This document shows positions 35,812 to 44,158 of a stretch of 48,571 nucleotides of DNA, piece by piece; the first letter of the stretch is position 1; every line of letters begins with the position of its first letter. The DNA comes from Peptoniphilus timonensis JC401 (lineage in GTDB: Bacteria; Bacillota; Clostridia; Tissierellales; Peptoniphilaceae): NCBI RefSeq assembly GCF_000312025.1, contig NZ_HE978598.1, forward strand, positions 9,135-57,705. The letters run 5' to 3'. The translations under genes were made by a program, and so were the position numbers. The notes below the pieces were generated by a model. The model saw only the letters and a program-made list of their open reading frames with translations. It was not told the DNA's origin and did not search any database.

Positions 35812-36378
35812 CTAAAAAGGGAGCAAACCCAAATGTTCAACTAATATTTTTACACCTAAAAGAATTAATATTATTCCACCAGTGATTTGTGCCTTGTCTT
35901 TTAAGGCTATTCCAAAAAACTTTCCTATTTGAACTCCAACAAAGGATATTGTAAAAGTTGTAAATCCTATAACTAAAACTGCTAGTGATATTTTTATTTC
36001 TAAGAAGGCAAAGGAAACCCCAACTGCCAAAGCGTCAATAGATGTTGCAATGGCAAGTACAAATAAATTTTTTATATCAAGCCTATCTTCTTCTATTGGA
36101 CAAGTTTTATCTCTTGCTTCCCTTATCATATTTATTCCAATTATACCAAGAAGGATAAAAGCGATCCAATGGTCAATTGCTTGAAGTTTTTCTGCAAAAA
36201 TCGAACCCAAAAGATAACCTATGTAGGGCATTAGACCTTGAAAAACTCCAAAGAAAAGGGCAATAACAAGAGATTTTTCTAAAAAGTTTTTCTTTATTGC
36301 AAGTCCCTTACAAACAGCTGCTGCAAAGGCGTCCATTGAAAGTCCAAGGCCTACTAAAAATACTGAAAATAAATCCAT
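35812..36378 (-). CDS. mntP: Putative manganese efflux pump MntP
   Basis: Inner-membrane exporter of Mn2+ (MntP/YebN family). The ~188-residue protein has six membrane segments arranged as two related halves, each with the signature acidic motif: GLSMDAFAAAV near residue 16 and ATSIDALAVGVSF near 112. The ATG at 36378 is chosen because the family starts with MDLF-type sequence; the preceding GGGGAG is rather close (about 3 bases). It is the last gene of the metG-to-mntP direction, preceded by a glutaredoxin and an ArsR-type metal sensor. Assignment to Mn is by family. Confidence 0.92.
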   Translation of the reverse strand: MDLFSVFLVGLGLSMDAFAAAVCKGLAIKKNFLEKSLVIALFFGVFQGLMPYIGYLLGSIFAEKLQAIDHWIAFILLGIIGINMIREARDKTCPIEEDRLDIKNLFVLAIATSIDALAVGVSFAFLEIKISLAVLVIGFTTFTISFVGVQIGKFFGIALKDKAQITGGIILILLGVKILVEHLGLLPF

Positions 36379-36440
36379 CTTCTCTCCCCAAAAAAAATAG
36401 ATGCCAAAAAGCATCTATCTTTATCTCATTTTTTAAACAA

Positions 36441-36668
36441 TTATTTTAATAGTTCGTCTAATCTATTTTTGTCAAAGCCAACGATTTGTTCATCATCAAC
36501 GCAAATTACTGGAACACCTGTGTATCCCATTGCCATTAATTCTTGTCTTGCTTCCTTATCAGTTTGTACGTTTTTTTCTTCGAAAGATACTTCTCTTTCT
36601 TTTAGATAATCTTTTGCCATTGTGCAATAAGGGCAAGTGTTGCTTGTATATACTGTTACTTTACTCAT
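36441..36668 (-). CDS. Glutaredoxin-like protein (NrdH/Grx, CPYC)
   Basis: A 75-residue thioredoxin-fold redox protein. The dithiol active site Cys12-Pro-Tyr-Cys15 (NTCPYC) is followed by the cis-Pro loop TGVPVICVDDEQIVGFD, which is typical of NrdH/Grx proteins that reduce ribonucleotide reductase or other partners via thioredoxin reductase. Most firmicutes lack glutathione, so an NrdH-like role is more likely than true glutaredoxin function. AGGAGG precedes the ATG. No nrd genes are nearby. Confidence 0.93.
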   Translation of the reverse strand: MSKVTVYTSNTCPYCTMAKDYLKEREVSFEEKNVQTDKEARQELMAMGYTGVPVICVDDEQIVGFDKNRLDELLK

Positions 36669-36789
36669 TTTATTTCCTCCTCATTGTCTTTTTATTATAC
36701 TCCAACTCTTAAAAAAATCAAATAATTTAAGACTACTTCTTTGTTTTATAGATAAAATTTACAAAATAGATAATATACTTTTATAAATC

Positions 36790-37140
36790 TTACAACTTGT
36801 GCTCTGCGTGTTCTAGTCCATCCTTAAATATACATAGGACGTGCTCATCATCTAGGGAATAATATGCCCTTCTCCCACGCCTTTTTACCTTAATTAGATT
36901 TTGTGATCTAAGTAGGGCAAGTTGGTGAGATATAGATGACTGACTCATATCTAATAATTCTGAAATATCAGAAACACAAAGGGACCCATTCATTAGAGCA
37001 TAAATTATTTTTATTCTAGTTGGATCTGACAGGGCCTTGAAAATTTGGGATAAGTTTTCTATTAAATTTTCTTTTTCATTAAAGTTTGATATATCCTTTT
37101 GAACTTTTTCAGGAATATCATCTATAAAATTTCCCTTCAT
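36790..37140 (-). CDS. ArsR/SmtB-family metal sensor with CzrA-type zinc site
   Basis: A 116-residue winged-helix repressor. The DNA-binding helices are LCVSDISELLDMSQSSISHQLALLRSQNLI (about 54-83), followed by the wing KVKRRGRRAYYSLDD. The C-terminal helix carries Asp98-x-His100 and His111-x2-His114, exactly the alpha-5 metal site of CzrA/SmtB (D-x-H, +11 H, +14 H), which senses Zn2+/Co2+. The alpha-3 cysteine ELCVC-type site is only partly present (LCV). The start at 37140 lies 7 bases after the rsmA stop; an upstream GTG overlaps rsmA. Which metal genes it controls is unknown; mntP lies two genes downstream. Confidence 0.9.
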   Translation of the reverse strand: MKGNFIDDIPEKVQKDISNFNEKENLIENLSQIFKALSDPTRIKIIYALMNGSLCVSDISELLDMSQSSISHQLALLRSQNLIKVKRRGRRAYYSLDDEHVLCIFKDGLEHAEHKL

Positions 37141-37147
37141 TATTTCA

Positions 37148-37999
37148 TTACCCCACACTTTTAAAATTTACACTTAAAATTATAAATTCTTCTAAAGTTA
37201 AGGTTTCCGCCCTTCTACTTCCATCAATTCCGCTTAATTCAAGAGCTCTTTTTATATCATCCTTTGTATAAGGAAGTTTTGAATTTGAAAAAGAATTTAC
37301 TAGAGTTTTTCTCCTAGTAGTAAAGGCTGCCCTAACTATTTTAAATAAGAAGTCTGTATCAAGATCTTCTCTTTCTTTCATCTTTAGGTTGACAACTGCT
37401 GAGTCAACATTTGGCTTTGGTATAAATACTGAACTTGGTACTTGAAATTTGTAATTACAATCTGTGTAATAATTTATAAAAACAGATAAAGATCCATAGT
37501 CCTTATTTCCCGGCTTGGCTGCAAGTCTTTTTGCAACTTCCTTTTGAACCATTACAGTAATTGAAATTAAATTCACTTTAGATAAAATTAATTTTTCTAT
37601 TATTGGCGTAGTCACATAATAGGGAAGATTTGCCACAACTTTAAATGGCTCATCCCCAAATTCTTCTTCTGTCAATTTTTTTAAATCTAGGTCGAGAAAG
37701 TCGCCATAAATAACTTTAACATTATCCATATTTAAAGTTTCCTTGTGAAGTTCTCTTAATTTCTCATCAATTTCAACTGCCAAGACTTTTTTTGCGCGTA
37801 AGGCAAGTTCTTCTGTCATGGTTCCAACACCAGGACCAATCTCAAGAATGTTATCATTTTCATTTACTTCAGCCGCATCAGCAATTTTTCTAACTATATT
37901 TCCATCTATTAAAAAGTTTTGTCCCAGAGATTTTGTAAATCTAAAGCCGTACTTTGAAAGAACCTCTGAAAGTTTGCTGGGTTTATATAATCTATCTAT
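37148..37999 (-). CDS. rsmA: 16S rRNA dimethyladenosine transferase (KsgA), non-standard start
   Basis: SAM-dependent enzyme that dimethylates A1518 and A1519 of 16S rRNA. The conserved N-terminus is present (KYGFRFTKSLGQNFLID, LEIGPGVGTMTE), as is the catalytic NLPYYVTTPI and the C-terminal PKPNVDSAVV..TRRKTL. However, upstream of this block the frame has no ATG, GTG or TTG: after a TGA it reads ACT CCC ATA GAT AGA TTA. The first ATG (37819) would delete the SAM motif I. I therefore place the start at the ATA at 37999, which overlaps the rnmV stop, as coupled Firmicute genes often do. A base error changing ATG to ATA, or a missing base, is equally possible. Confidence 0.9.
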   Translation of the reverse strand: MDRLYKPSKLSEVLSKYGFRFTKSLGQNFLIDGNIVRKIADAAEVNENDNILEIGPGVGTMTEELALRAKKVLAVEIDEKLRELHKETLNMDNVKVIYGDFLDLDLKKLTEEEFGDEPFKVVANLPYYVTTPIIEKLILSKVNLISITVMVQKEVAKRLAAKPGNKDYGSLSVFINYYTDCNYKFQVPSSVFIPKPNVDSAVVNLKMKEREDLDTDFLFKIVRAAFTTRRKTLVNSFSNSKLPYTKDDIKRALELSGIDGSRRAETLTLEEFIILSVNFKSVG

Positions 38000-38543
38000 G
38001 GGAGTTCACTTCCTTCATCGCTTCATCAAATTCTTCCCTGCTTATGCCAAAGGAATTTAATTTGTGAAGAGTCTTTTTACCATTTCCATATCCTATTTTT
38101 AGGATTTCCGAAAGCATTTCTCTTCTATTTTTTGAATCATCAAAATTTATTAATCTATTTTCTATTAAATCAGCCATAGTAAATTCCGAAGACATTTCTG
38201 TCTTTGTTGCTCTAGCTGCTTTTAGTGCTTTTAAGATTTCTTCTGGAGAGGCATTTTCAACACCAATATCTCCATGTTTTGTGGATACACTTTGAGAAAG
38301 GTAGGCATGTTTTGCAGAAGGGATTTCATCAGCAATCCTCTTTCTAATTTGAGAACCCATGTAGTCAGAATCCGTAAAAATTATTATTCCCTTCTTCTTA
38401 TCCATTTCCTTTAAGAGATTTATTAACTTTCTTCCAAAAGCAAAGCCGTGAGTGGTTATAATTTCTGCATCAACTGCCTTTTTTATGGCAATTTCATCAT
38501 CACGACCCTCTGCGACAATTACTTCTTTAATTGTCATTTTCAT
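37992..38543 (-). CDS. rnmV: Ribonuclease M5
   Basis: Toprim-family endonuclease that performs the final maturation of 5S rRNA in Gram-positive bacteria. The 183-residue length is normal. The Toprim motifs are clear: the catalytic Glu in VIVAEGRDDE near 9-18, and the DxD of IIIFTDSDYMGSQIRKR near 54-70. It overlaps tatD by four bases (ATGA) upstream and overlaps the predicted start of rsmA downstream, so the conserved metG-tatD-rnmV-rsmA block is translationally coupled. Confidence 0.95.
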   Translation of the reverse strand: MKMTIKEVIVAEGRDDEIAIKKAVDAEIITTHGFAFGRKLINLLKEMDKKKGIIIFTDSDYMGSQIRKRIADEIPSAKHAYLSQSVSTKHGDIGVENASPEEILKALKAARATKTEMSSEFTMADLIENRLINFDDSKNRREMLSEILKIGYGNGKKTLHKLNSFGISREEFDEAMKEVNSHR

Positions 38544-39304
38544 ATTCCAAAAAACCTCTTTGTATTTTCTGCTGTCACTTTTTCTATTTCAGCTGGATCA
38601 GTCTGTCTTAAATCAGCAATATATTGGCAAGTAAACTTCACAAGTTTTGGTTCATTTCTCTTGCCCCTATAAGGGACTGGAGTCATATAAGGACAGTCAG
38701 TTTCAAGAAGAAGCCTATCTAATGGAACAACTTTCGCAACTTCCTTTGGAGTCTTTGAATTTTTAAAAGTAACTGCACCACCAAGTGCAATGTAGTCTCC
38801 CATCTTCATGTACTCTTCCATCATTTCTACTGATTGTGAAAAACAATGAATAAGAGCAGTGAAGTCATATTTTTCATGAGCTTCTTTTAAAATATCAAAA
38901 GTGTCCTTTGCTGCATCACGTGAGTGAATCACAATATTTTTGCCAAGCCTTGCTGCAATCTCAATTTGTTTTTTAAAGACTTCTTTTTGAACATCCCTAG
39001 GAGAATTGTCATAGTAATAATCTAGTCCAATTTCTCCAATAGCAAGAACTTTTTTATTTTTAGAAAGTTCTATAAGTCTTTTTTCCACTTCTTCATTATA
39101 AGAATCAGCTTCGTGAGGATGGACTCCTATAGCTGCGTAGATATTTTCATATTTATTTGCAAGTTCTACTGACCTTTCTGAAGAGGCTAGATCAGAAGAA
39201 TTATTAATAACGAGTTCTATTCCATTTTCAGCTAGACTCTTTATAAGACTTCCCCTATCTTCATCAAAGGCAGGATCATCTAAGTGTACATGTGAATCTA
39301 TCAT
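38540..39304 (-). CDS. tatD: TatD-family metal-dependent DNase
   Basis: A 254-residue TIM-barrel hydrolase of the TatD family, a metal-dependent 3'-5' exonuclease/deoxyribonuclease. Metal ligands are visible in the N-terminal DSHVHLD (2-8), in the GEIGLDYYYD strand (Glu), in NIVIHSRDA, LIHCFSQS, and ETDCPYMTP near the C-terminus. GGAGAAAAG stands before the ATG. It follows metG by about 18 bases and overlaps rnmV. Confidence 0.95.
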   Translation of the reverse strand: MIDSHVHLDDPAFDEDRGSLIKSLAENGIELVINNSSDLASSERSVELANKYENIYAAIGVHPHEADSYNEEVEKRLIELSKNKKVLAIGEIGLDYYYDNSPRDVQKEVFKKQIEIAARLGKNIVIHSRDAAKDTFDILKEAHEKYDFTALIHCFSQSVEMMEEYMKMGDYIALGGAVTFKNSKTPKEVAKVVPLDRLLLETDCPYMTPVPYRGKRNEPKLVKFTCQYIADLRQTDPAEIEKVTAENTKRFFGI

Positions 39305-39322
39305 CTTTTCTCCTAACTAAAT

Positions 39323-41275
39323 TTAACTAATCTTTGCTCCTGATTTAATATCAGCTAAAGTTGATGCAAGGCTTAAATTATCTTCATCATCTGCTGCAGC
39401 AAGGATCATTCCCTTGGATTCTACTCCTCTTAACTTAATTGATTTTAAGTTAACAATCATTAGGACTTTCTTGCCAATTAAATCTTCTTTTTTGTAATAG
39501 TTTTTGATTCCAGAAACGACTTGTCTATCCATATCTCCAACTTTTAATTTTAGTACAAATAATTTGTCAGCATTTGGATGATCTTCTACATCAAGGACTT
39601 CAGCAACCCTAATATCAAGTTTATCAAAATCTTCTATTGTAATTTCTTCTTTTATATCTTCTTTATCCTTTTTATCTGTCATAGTTCTTGATTTTAGAAG
39701 AGCTGTATTTTCTTCATTGAACTTTTCAATTTCAGCATCAATATCAAGCCTTGGGAAGATAACTTCTCCCTTTTGTACCTTAGTTTCATCAGGAAGGAGT
39801 CCAAAAACTCTTGAATCTTCCCAATTTATATTATCATCAAGACCAAGTTGTTCTCTTATTTTTAGAGATGTTTCCTTTATAAATGGATAAATTAATACAG
39901 AAACAATTCTAAGACTTTCTGCCAAATTATATAAAACAGTATTTAGTCTGTCTTTTTTATCTTCATCTTTTGCCAATTTCCAAGGTTCAGTTTCATCAAC
40001 ATACTTGTTAGTTCTTCTAATAAGTTTCCAAATTGCTTCTAAAGCCACAGAAAATTCATAATGTTCCATTGCCTTTTCAACTTCGTCGACAACAGAAACT
40101 GCAAGATTTTCTAAATCATCGTCGACATCTTCTCTTATTCCCATATCCTTTATAATGCCATCATTATATTTAGAAATCATGGAAACAGTTCTTGAAAGTA
40201 AATTTCCAAGATCATTTGCAAGGTCAGAGTTAAGTCTTTGCATGAATTTTTCTATGTTAAAAGATCCATCAGATCCAAAGGAGAATTCACGTAACAAGAA
40301 ATATTTAAGGGCGTCAACGCCGTAAAGTTTTATAATTGGTTCAGGATAAATAACATTTCCCTTAGACTTGCTCATCTTGTCGTTATCAAATAAAATCCAG
40401 CCATGACCAAATACCTTTTCTGGAAGTGGCAAATCAAGTGCCATTAAAAGAGCTGGCCATATAATAACGTGGAATCTAATAATTTCCTTTCCAACAAAAT
40501 GAACACCTGCTGGCCAATAATCCTTAAATTTATTTTCATCGCTTCCATAACCAATCGCTGTCAAGTAGCAAGTTAGAGCATCAATCCAAACATAAACAAC
40601 GTGCTTAGAATCAAAGGGAACTTTTACTCCCCAATCGAAAGTTGATCTTGAAACAGAAAGATCTTCAAGTCCGCCTTCGCCTTCGAAGAAGTTTCTAACC
40701 ATTTCATTTTTTCTAAAGGCAGGTTCAATAAATTCTGGGTGATCTTCATAATATTTTAAAAGTCTGTCCTTGTATTTTGAAAGTCTAAAGAAGTAAGATT
40801 CTTCGTGAGTTAGTTCAGTTGGTCTTCCACAGTCAGGGCAAGTGTGGCCTTCTTCTAATTGAGCTTCAGTCCAGAAAGATTCGCAAGGTTTACAATAATA
40901 TCCTTCATATTCGCCCTTATAAATATCTCCCTTGTCATAAAGCTTTTGGAAAATATTTTTAACATCTTCTTCGTGGTCTTTATCAGTAGATCTCACAAAA
41001 TAATCGTAATCAATATCCATAATAGACCAAAGTTTTTTGATATTTTTGACTATTCCATCAACATATTCCTTTGGCTCCATGCCAAATTCTTTAGCCTTAT
41101 CTTCTATCTTTTGACCGTGTTCATCAGTACCAGTAGTAAAGAAAACATCATATCCTTGCATTTTTTTAAATCTCTTAACACAGTCAACTGCAACAGTGCA
41201 ATAAGTGTGACCAATGTGAAGATTATCACTTGGATAATAGATTGGCGTTGTCACATAAAATTTTTTATTACTCAT
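39323..41275 (-). CDS. metG: Methionyl-tRNA synthetase with C-terminal tRNA-binding domain
   Basis: Class I aminoacyl-tRNA synthetase charging initiator and elongator tRNA-Met. The protein has 650 residues, counted from the ATG at 41275 with GGAGG 4 bases upstream; an ATG nine codons earlier lacks support. Visible are HIGH (20-23), the zinc knuckle CKPCESFW....CPDCGRP, and KMSKSKGN near 300. The C-terminal ~105 residues form the EMAP/Trbp111-like OB domain (FDKLDIRVAEVLDVEDHP.ADKL..LKL). It opens the metG-tatD-rnmV-rsmA cluster. No T-box or SAM riboswitch is evident upstream. Confidence 0.97.
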   Translation of the reverse strand: MSNKKFYVTTPIYYPSDNLHIGHTYCTVAVDCVKRFKKMQGYDVFFTTGTDEHGQKIEDKAKEFGMEPKEYVDGIVKNIKKLWSIMDIDYDYFVRSTDKDHEEDVKNIFQKLYDKGDIYKGEYEGYYCKPCESFWTEAQLEEGHTCPDCGRPTELTHEESYFFRLSKYKDRLLKYYEDHPEFIEPAFRKNEMVRNFFEGEGGLEDLSVSRSTFDWGVKVPFDSKHVVYVWIDALTCYLTAIGYGSDENKFKDYWPAGVHFVGKEIIRFHVIIWPALLMALDLPLPEKVFGHGWILFDNDKMSKSKGNVIYPEPIIKLYGVDALKYFLLREFSFGSDGSFNIEKFMQRLNSDLANDLGNLLSRTVSMISKYNDGIIKDMGIREDVDDDLENLAVSVVDEVEKAMEHYEFSVALEAIWKLIRRTNKYVDETEPWKLAKDEDKKDRLNTVLYNLAESLRIVSVLIYPFIKETSLKIREQLGLDDNINWEDSRVFGLLPDETKVQKGEVIFPRLDIDAEIEKFNEENTALLKSRTMTDKKDKEDIKEEITIEDFDKLDIRVAEVLDVEDHPNADKLFVLKLKVGDMDRQVVSGIKNYYKKEDLIGKKVLMIVNLKSIKLRGVESKGMILAAADDEDNLSLASTLADIKSGAKIS

Positions 41276-41302
41276 AAAACCTCCATAAAAAACCCAATCC
41301 AA

Positions 41303-41535
41303 TGGGATAAGGTCTTGGCAAAATCTGTCAATATTCCGATAATTTTCTATATATATTAGAATAATTATAACTGAAGTCGCCTATAAAATCAATTTCAAGG
41401 GTCTAATTTATCAACTTTAACTTACTTTTGGGAAGAAAAAATAGATTTTTAAAGCCAAATTTATAATATTGATGTATAATAAGTAATTGTTTCTTAAAAT
41501 ATTTGAAGATGTTTTTATTTACATAGGAGGTTTTT
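41303..41535. other. Divergent intergenic region metG / yeiH-like
   Basis: Contains a TATAAT box near 41475 that could serve the rightward gene and AT-rich DNA. A short CCCA..TGGG hairpin with a T run lies just before metG on the minus strand (about 41290-41310), but it is too weak to call an attenuator. Confidence 0.4.
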
Positions 41536-42525
41536 ATGAAAAAAAGTTATTTAAGTGGCATAATTTTTTCTGCTTTTATTGCTGTTTTTGCCTACTTCTT
41601 GGGCAAAAAATTCCCAGTAGTTGGTGGACCTGTCTTTGGGATTTTACTTGGCCTTATTTTAAATAATTTCAATAGACCAAATTCACTCGAAGCTGGAATT
41701 AAGTTTACATCAAAAAAGATTTTACAATATGCCGTAATTCTTTTGGGTTTTGGTTTAAATCTCAGGGAAGTAATTGTCGTTGGAAAGTCATCTCTTTTAA
41801 TAATTTTATCCACAATTTCTACTGCCCTTATTATTTCTTATCTTGCAGCAAAATTTTTAAAGATCGATTCTAATATTGCAACTCTAATTGGAGTTGGTTC
41901 GTCAATTTGTGGAGGCTCTGCCATTGCCGCAACTGCTCCTGTAATTGATGCAAAGGATGAAGATGTTGCGACTTCTATTTCTGTAATATTTTTGTTTAAT
42001 ATTATCGCAGCTTTAATTTTCCCCACACTTGGGGTAAAGCTTGGCATGACTCACACAGGTTTTGGCATGTGGGCAGGCACTGCTATTAACGATACTTCTT
42101 CAGTCGTTGCAGCGTCTGGAACTTGGTCAACAATGTTTAATGACGACACTGCTCTAAATTATGCAACTATTGTAAAATTAACTAGAACTCTTGCTATTAT
42201 CCCAATAACTTTAGTTCTTGGAATAATAAAATCAAAGGAAAACACTAAAAAAGTTAGCATCTTAAAAACTTTTCCAACTTTTGTTTTATTTTTCCTACTT
42301 GCATCAATTTTGACAAGTTTACTTCCACTGTCTAATACTTTCTTGTCAGCAATGAAGTTTTTGTCTAAGTTTTTTATAATTATGGCAATGACAGCAATTG
42401 GCCTTAATACAGATATTAAGAAATTAATTTCTCAAGGTGGCAAGGCAATAATTGAAGGAGCTCTATGTTGGATAGGCATAATTTTTATGAGCTTATTTAT
42501 GCAAAACTTGCTTGAAATTTGGTAA
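41536..42525 (+). CDS. YeiH/UPF0324 family membrane protein (putative sulfate exporter)
   Basis: A 329-residue polytopic membrane protein with about ten hydrophobic segments. It carries the UPF0324 signatures: GKKFPVVGGPVFGILLGLILNN (about 23-44), LLGFGLNLREV, GVGSSICGGSAIAATAPVIDA (about 118-138), HTGFGMWAGTAINDTSSVVAA (about 173-193) and a C-terminal AIGLNTD. The family is often annotated as a sulfate exporter after the related YeiH, but transport substrates are poorly tested. The ATG has AGGAGG 7 bases upstream. Monocistronic, with its own terminator. Confidence 0.9.
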   Translation: MKKSYLSGIIFSAFIAVFAYFLGKKFPVVGGPVFGILLGLILNNFNRPNSLEAGIKFTSKKILQYAVILLGFGLNLREVIVVGKSSLLIILSTISTALIISYLAAKFLKIDSNIATLIGVGSSICGGSAIAATAPVIDAKDEDVATSISVIFLFNIIAALIFPTLGVKLGMTHTGFGMWAGTAINDTSSVVAASGTWSTMFNDDTALNYATIVKLTRTLAIIPITLVLGIIKSKENTKKVSILKTFPTFVLFFLLASILTSLLPLSNTFLSAMKFLSKFFIIMAMTAIGLNTDIKKLISQGGKAIIEGALCWIGIIFMSLFMQNLLEIW

Positions 42526-42545
42526 TAATTTCATATTAATTTTTT

Positions 42546-42570
42546 GCAGCCTTAAAGGGCTGCTTTTTTT
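42546..42570 (+). terminator. Intrinsic terminator of the YeiH-like gene
   Basis: Arms GCAGCC (42546-42551) and GGCTGC (42558-42563) with a 6-base loop, followed by seven T. Confidence 0.9.
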
Positions 42571-42574
42571 GGGC

Positions 42575-42601
42575 AAAAAATAAAGACCCTCTCGAGTCTT
42601 T
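42575..42601 (-). terminator. Intrinsic terminator of the amino acid ABC transporter operon
   Basis: On the minus strand AAAGAC and GTCTTT arms (42582-42601) are followed by ATTTTTT. Confidence 0.78.
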
Positions 42602-42633
42602 AAAATTTATTAAAAGAAAAATTTATAAAATCC

Positions 42634-43365
42634 TTATAAAACCATAGATAAGAATTCTCTCGCCCTCTCAGTTTTTGGATTTGAGAAAAATTCCTTTGAG
42701 TCTTCGTCTTCTGCTATGACTCCCTTGTCCATAAAGAGAACTCTATTGGAAACGTCTCTTGCAAAACCCATTTCATGTGTTACAACAAGCATAGTAAGTC
42801 CTTCATCTGCCAATTCCCTCATTACATTTAAAACTTCATTAACCATCTCAGGGTCAAGAGCTGATGTTGGCTCATCGAAAAGAAGGACTTCTGGGTTCAT
42901 AGCAAGAGATCTTGCAATTGCAACTCTTTGCTTTTGTCCACCAGATAGTGATGTTGGTCTTGCATCTCTGAATGGATACATGCCTACTTTTTCTAAAAAT
43001 TTGTCGGCAACTTTTACTGCCTCTTCACGAGATTTTTTTAGGACTTTTACTTGTCCAATGACGCAGTTTTCAAGAACAGTCATATTGTTAAAAAGATTAA
43101 AGGATTGAAAAACCATTCCCACATTGGTTCTATAATTATTTATAGAAGAAATATTTTCTAAGATATTTTCTCCATGATATCTTATTTCTCCAGAGTCTGG
43201 TTCTTCCAAGAGGTTAATACATCTTAAAAGAGTTGATTTTCCTGATCCAGATGATCCAATTATTGAAACAACTTCGCCCTTTTGAACTTTGAAATTTATT
43301 CCCTTTAAAACTTCATTTGCTCCAAAACTTTTGTGTAAATTTTCTATTTCAAAAATGCTAGTCAT
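42634..43365 (-). CDS. Amino acid ABC transporter, ATP-binding protein (probably lysine)
   Basis: A 243-residue ATPase of the polar amino acid (GlnQ/ArtP/HisP) ABC family. It powers import of the substrate delivered by the lipoprotein encoded two genes upstream. Walker [10 protein letters not shown] is at 37-45, the Q-loop is in [11 protein letters not shown], the signature [18 protein letters not shown] near 140, Walker [15 protein letters not shown], and the H-switch VVTHEMGFA. It follows the permease gene by one base. The lysine riboswitch in front of the operon indicates lysine as a likely substrate. Confidence 0.95.
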   Translation of the reverse strand: MTSIFEIENLHKSFGANEVLKGINFKVQKGEVVSIIGSSGSGKSTLLRCINLLEEPDSGEIRYHGENILENISSINNYRTNVGMVFQSFNLFNNMTVLENCVIGQVKVLKKSREEAVKVADKFLEKVGMYPFRDARPTSLSGGQKQRVAIARSLAMNPEVLLFDEPTSALDPEMVNEVLNVMRELADEGLTMLVVTHEMGFARDVSNRVLFMDKGVIAEDEDSKEFFSNPKTERAREFLSMVL

Positions 43366-43366
43366 C

Positions 43367-44137
43367 TCACACCTCTTCCTTGACTTCTATAACTTCTGCT
43401 GTTGATTGAGATCCATAAATTTTATAAGTTCCATCTCCATCTAGTTTCTTTTCAATAAGTTTCATAATTTGGCTCACACTTACAGTTAATACTAAATAAA
43501 TCAAAGCTGTTATAAAGAAAACTTCGAAATATCTTAGATAAGTACCTGCAGCTGACTTTGAAATGAAAAATAATTCTGAAACAGAAATTACATTTAAAAC
43601 TGATGAGTCCTTTATATTTACAATAAATTCATTTCCAACTGATGGGATTATATTTCTAATAGCTTGTGGAAGGACAACTTCTGTCATTGTTTGCCAGTGT
43701 GTCATTCCAATGGAAAGAGCTCCTTCTGTTTGTCCCTTGTCAATTGAAATAATTCCACCTCTTATGATTTCTGCCATATAAGCTCCAGTGTTTACTGAAA
43801 CTATTATTAAAGCTGAAGGCATGGCTGCCATATTTAAATTAAAATATTGTAGAGAACCATAGTAAAACATCATGGCTTGTACCATCATTGGTGTTCCTCT
43901 TATGACTTGAATATAAATTGTTATTATGGCATTTAAAATTTTAAGTCCAAGTCTTTTAAAAGCTGAAGATTTTTTATTTACTTTTGTGGTTCTAACTATT
44001 GCAATTAAAAGACCTATTAAAAAACCAATTAATGTACCCACAACGGCAATTATAATTGTGTTTATAGTCCCCTCAACAAAAAGGGGACCATATTCTTTTA
44101 ATAAAAATCCTATCCATCCGAAAAAACTACTTGGCAT
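43367..44137 (-). CDS. Amino acid ABC transporter, permease (probably lysine)
   Basis: Membrane permease of the HisM/GlnP family. The 256-residue protein has about five membrane segments, and the EAA loop that docks with the ATPase is [35 protein letters not shown]. It also contains [14 protein letters not shown], typical for this family. Only one permease gene is present, so the transporter probably uses a permease homodimer. It lies between the substrate-binding protein gene (about 20 bases upstream) and the ATPase gene. Confidence 0.95.
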   Translation of the reverse strand: MPSSFFGWIGFLLKEYGPLFVEGTINTIIIAVVGTLIGFLIGLLIAIVRTTKVNKKSSAFKRLGLKILNAIITIYIQVIRGTPMMVQAMMFYYGSLQYFNLNMAAMPSALIIVSVNTGAYMAEIIRGGIISIDKGQTEGALSIGMTHWQTMTEVVLPQAIRNIIPSVGNEFIVNIKDSSVLNVISVSELFFISKSAAGTYLRYFEVFFITALIYLVLTVSVSQIMKLIEKKLDGDGTYKIYGSQSTAEVIEVKEEV

Positions 44138-44158
44138 CTTTTATCTCCCAGCCTTATC

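Noticed and set aside
41285-41310. An attenuator or riboswitch upstream of metG
   Set aside because: Only a 4-bp CCCA/TGGG stem is present and no S-box or T-box landmarks are seen.
40859-41359. A 166-codon plus-strand ORF antisense to metG
   Set aside because: It is a shadow of the conserved N-terminal part of methionyl-tRNA synthetase.
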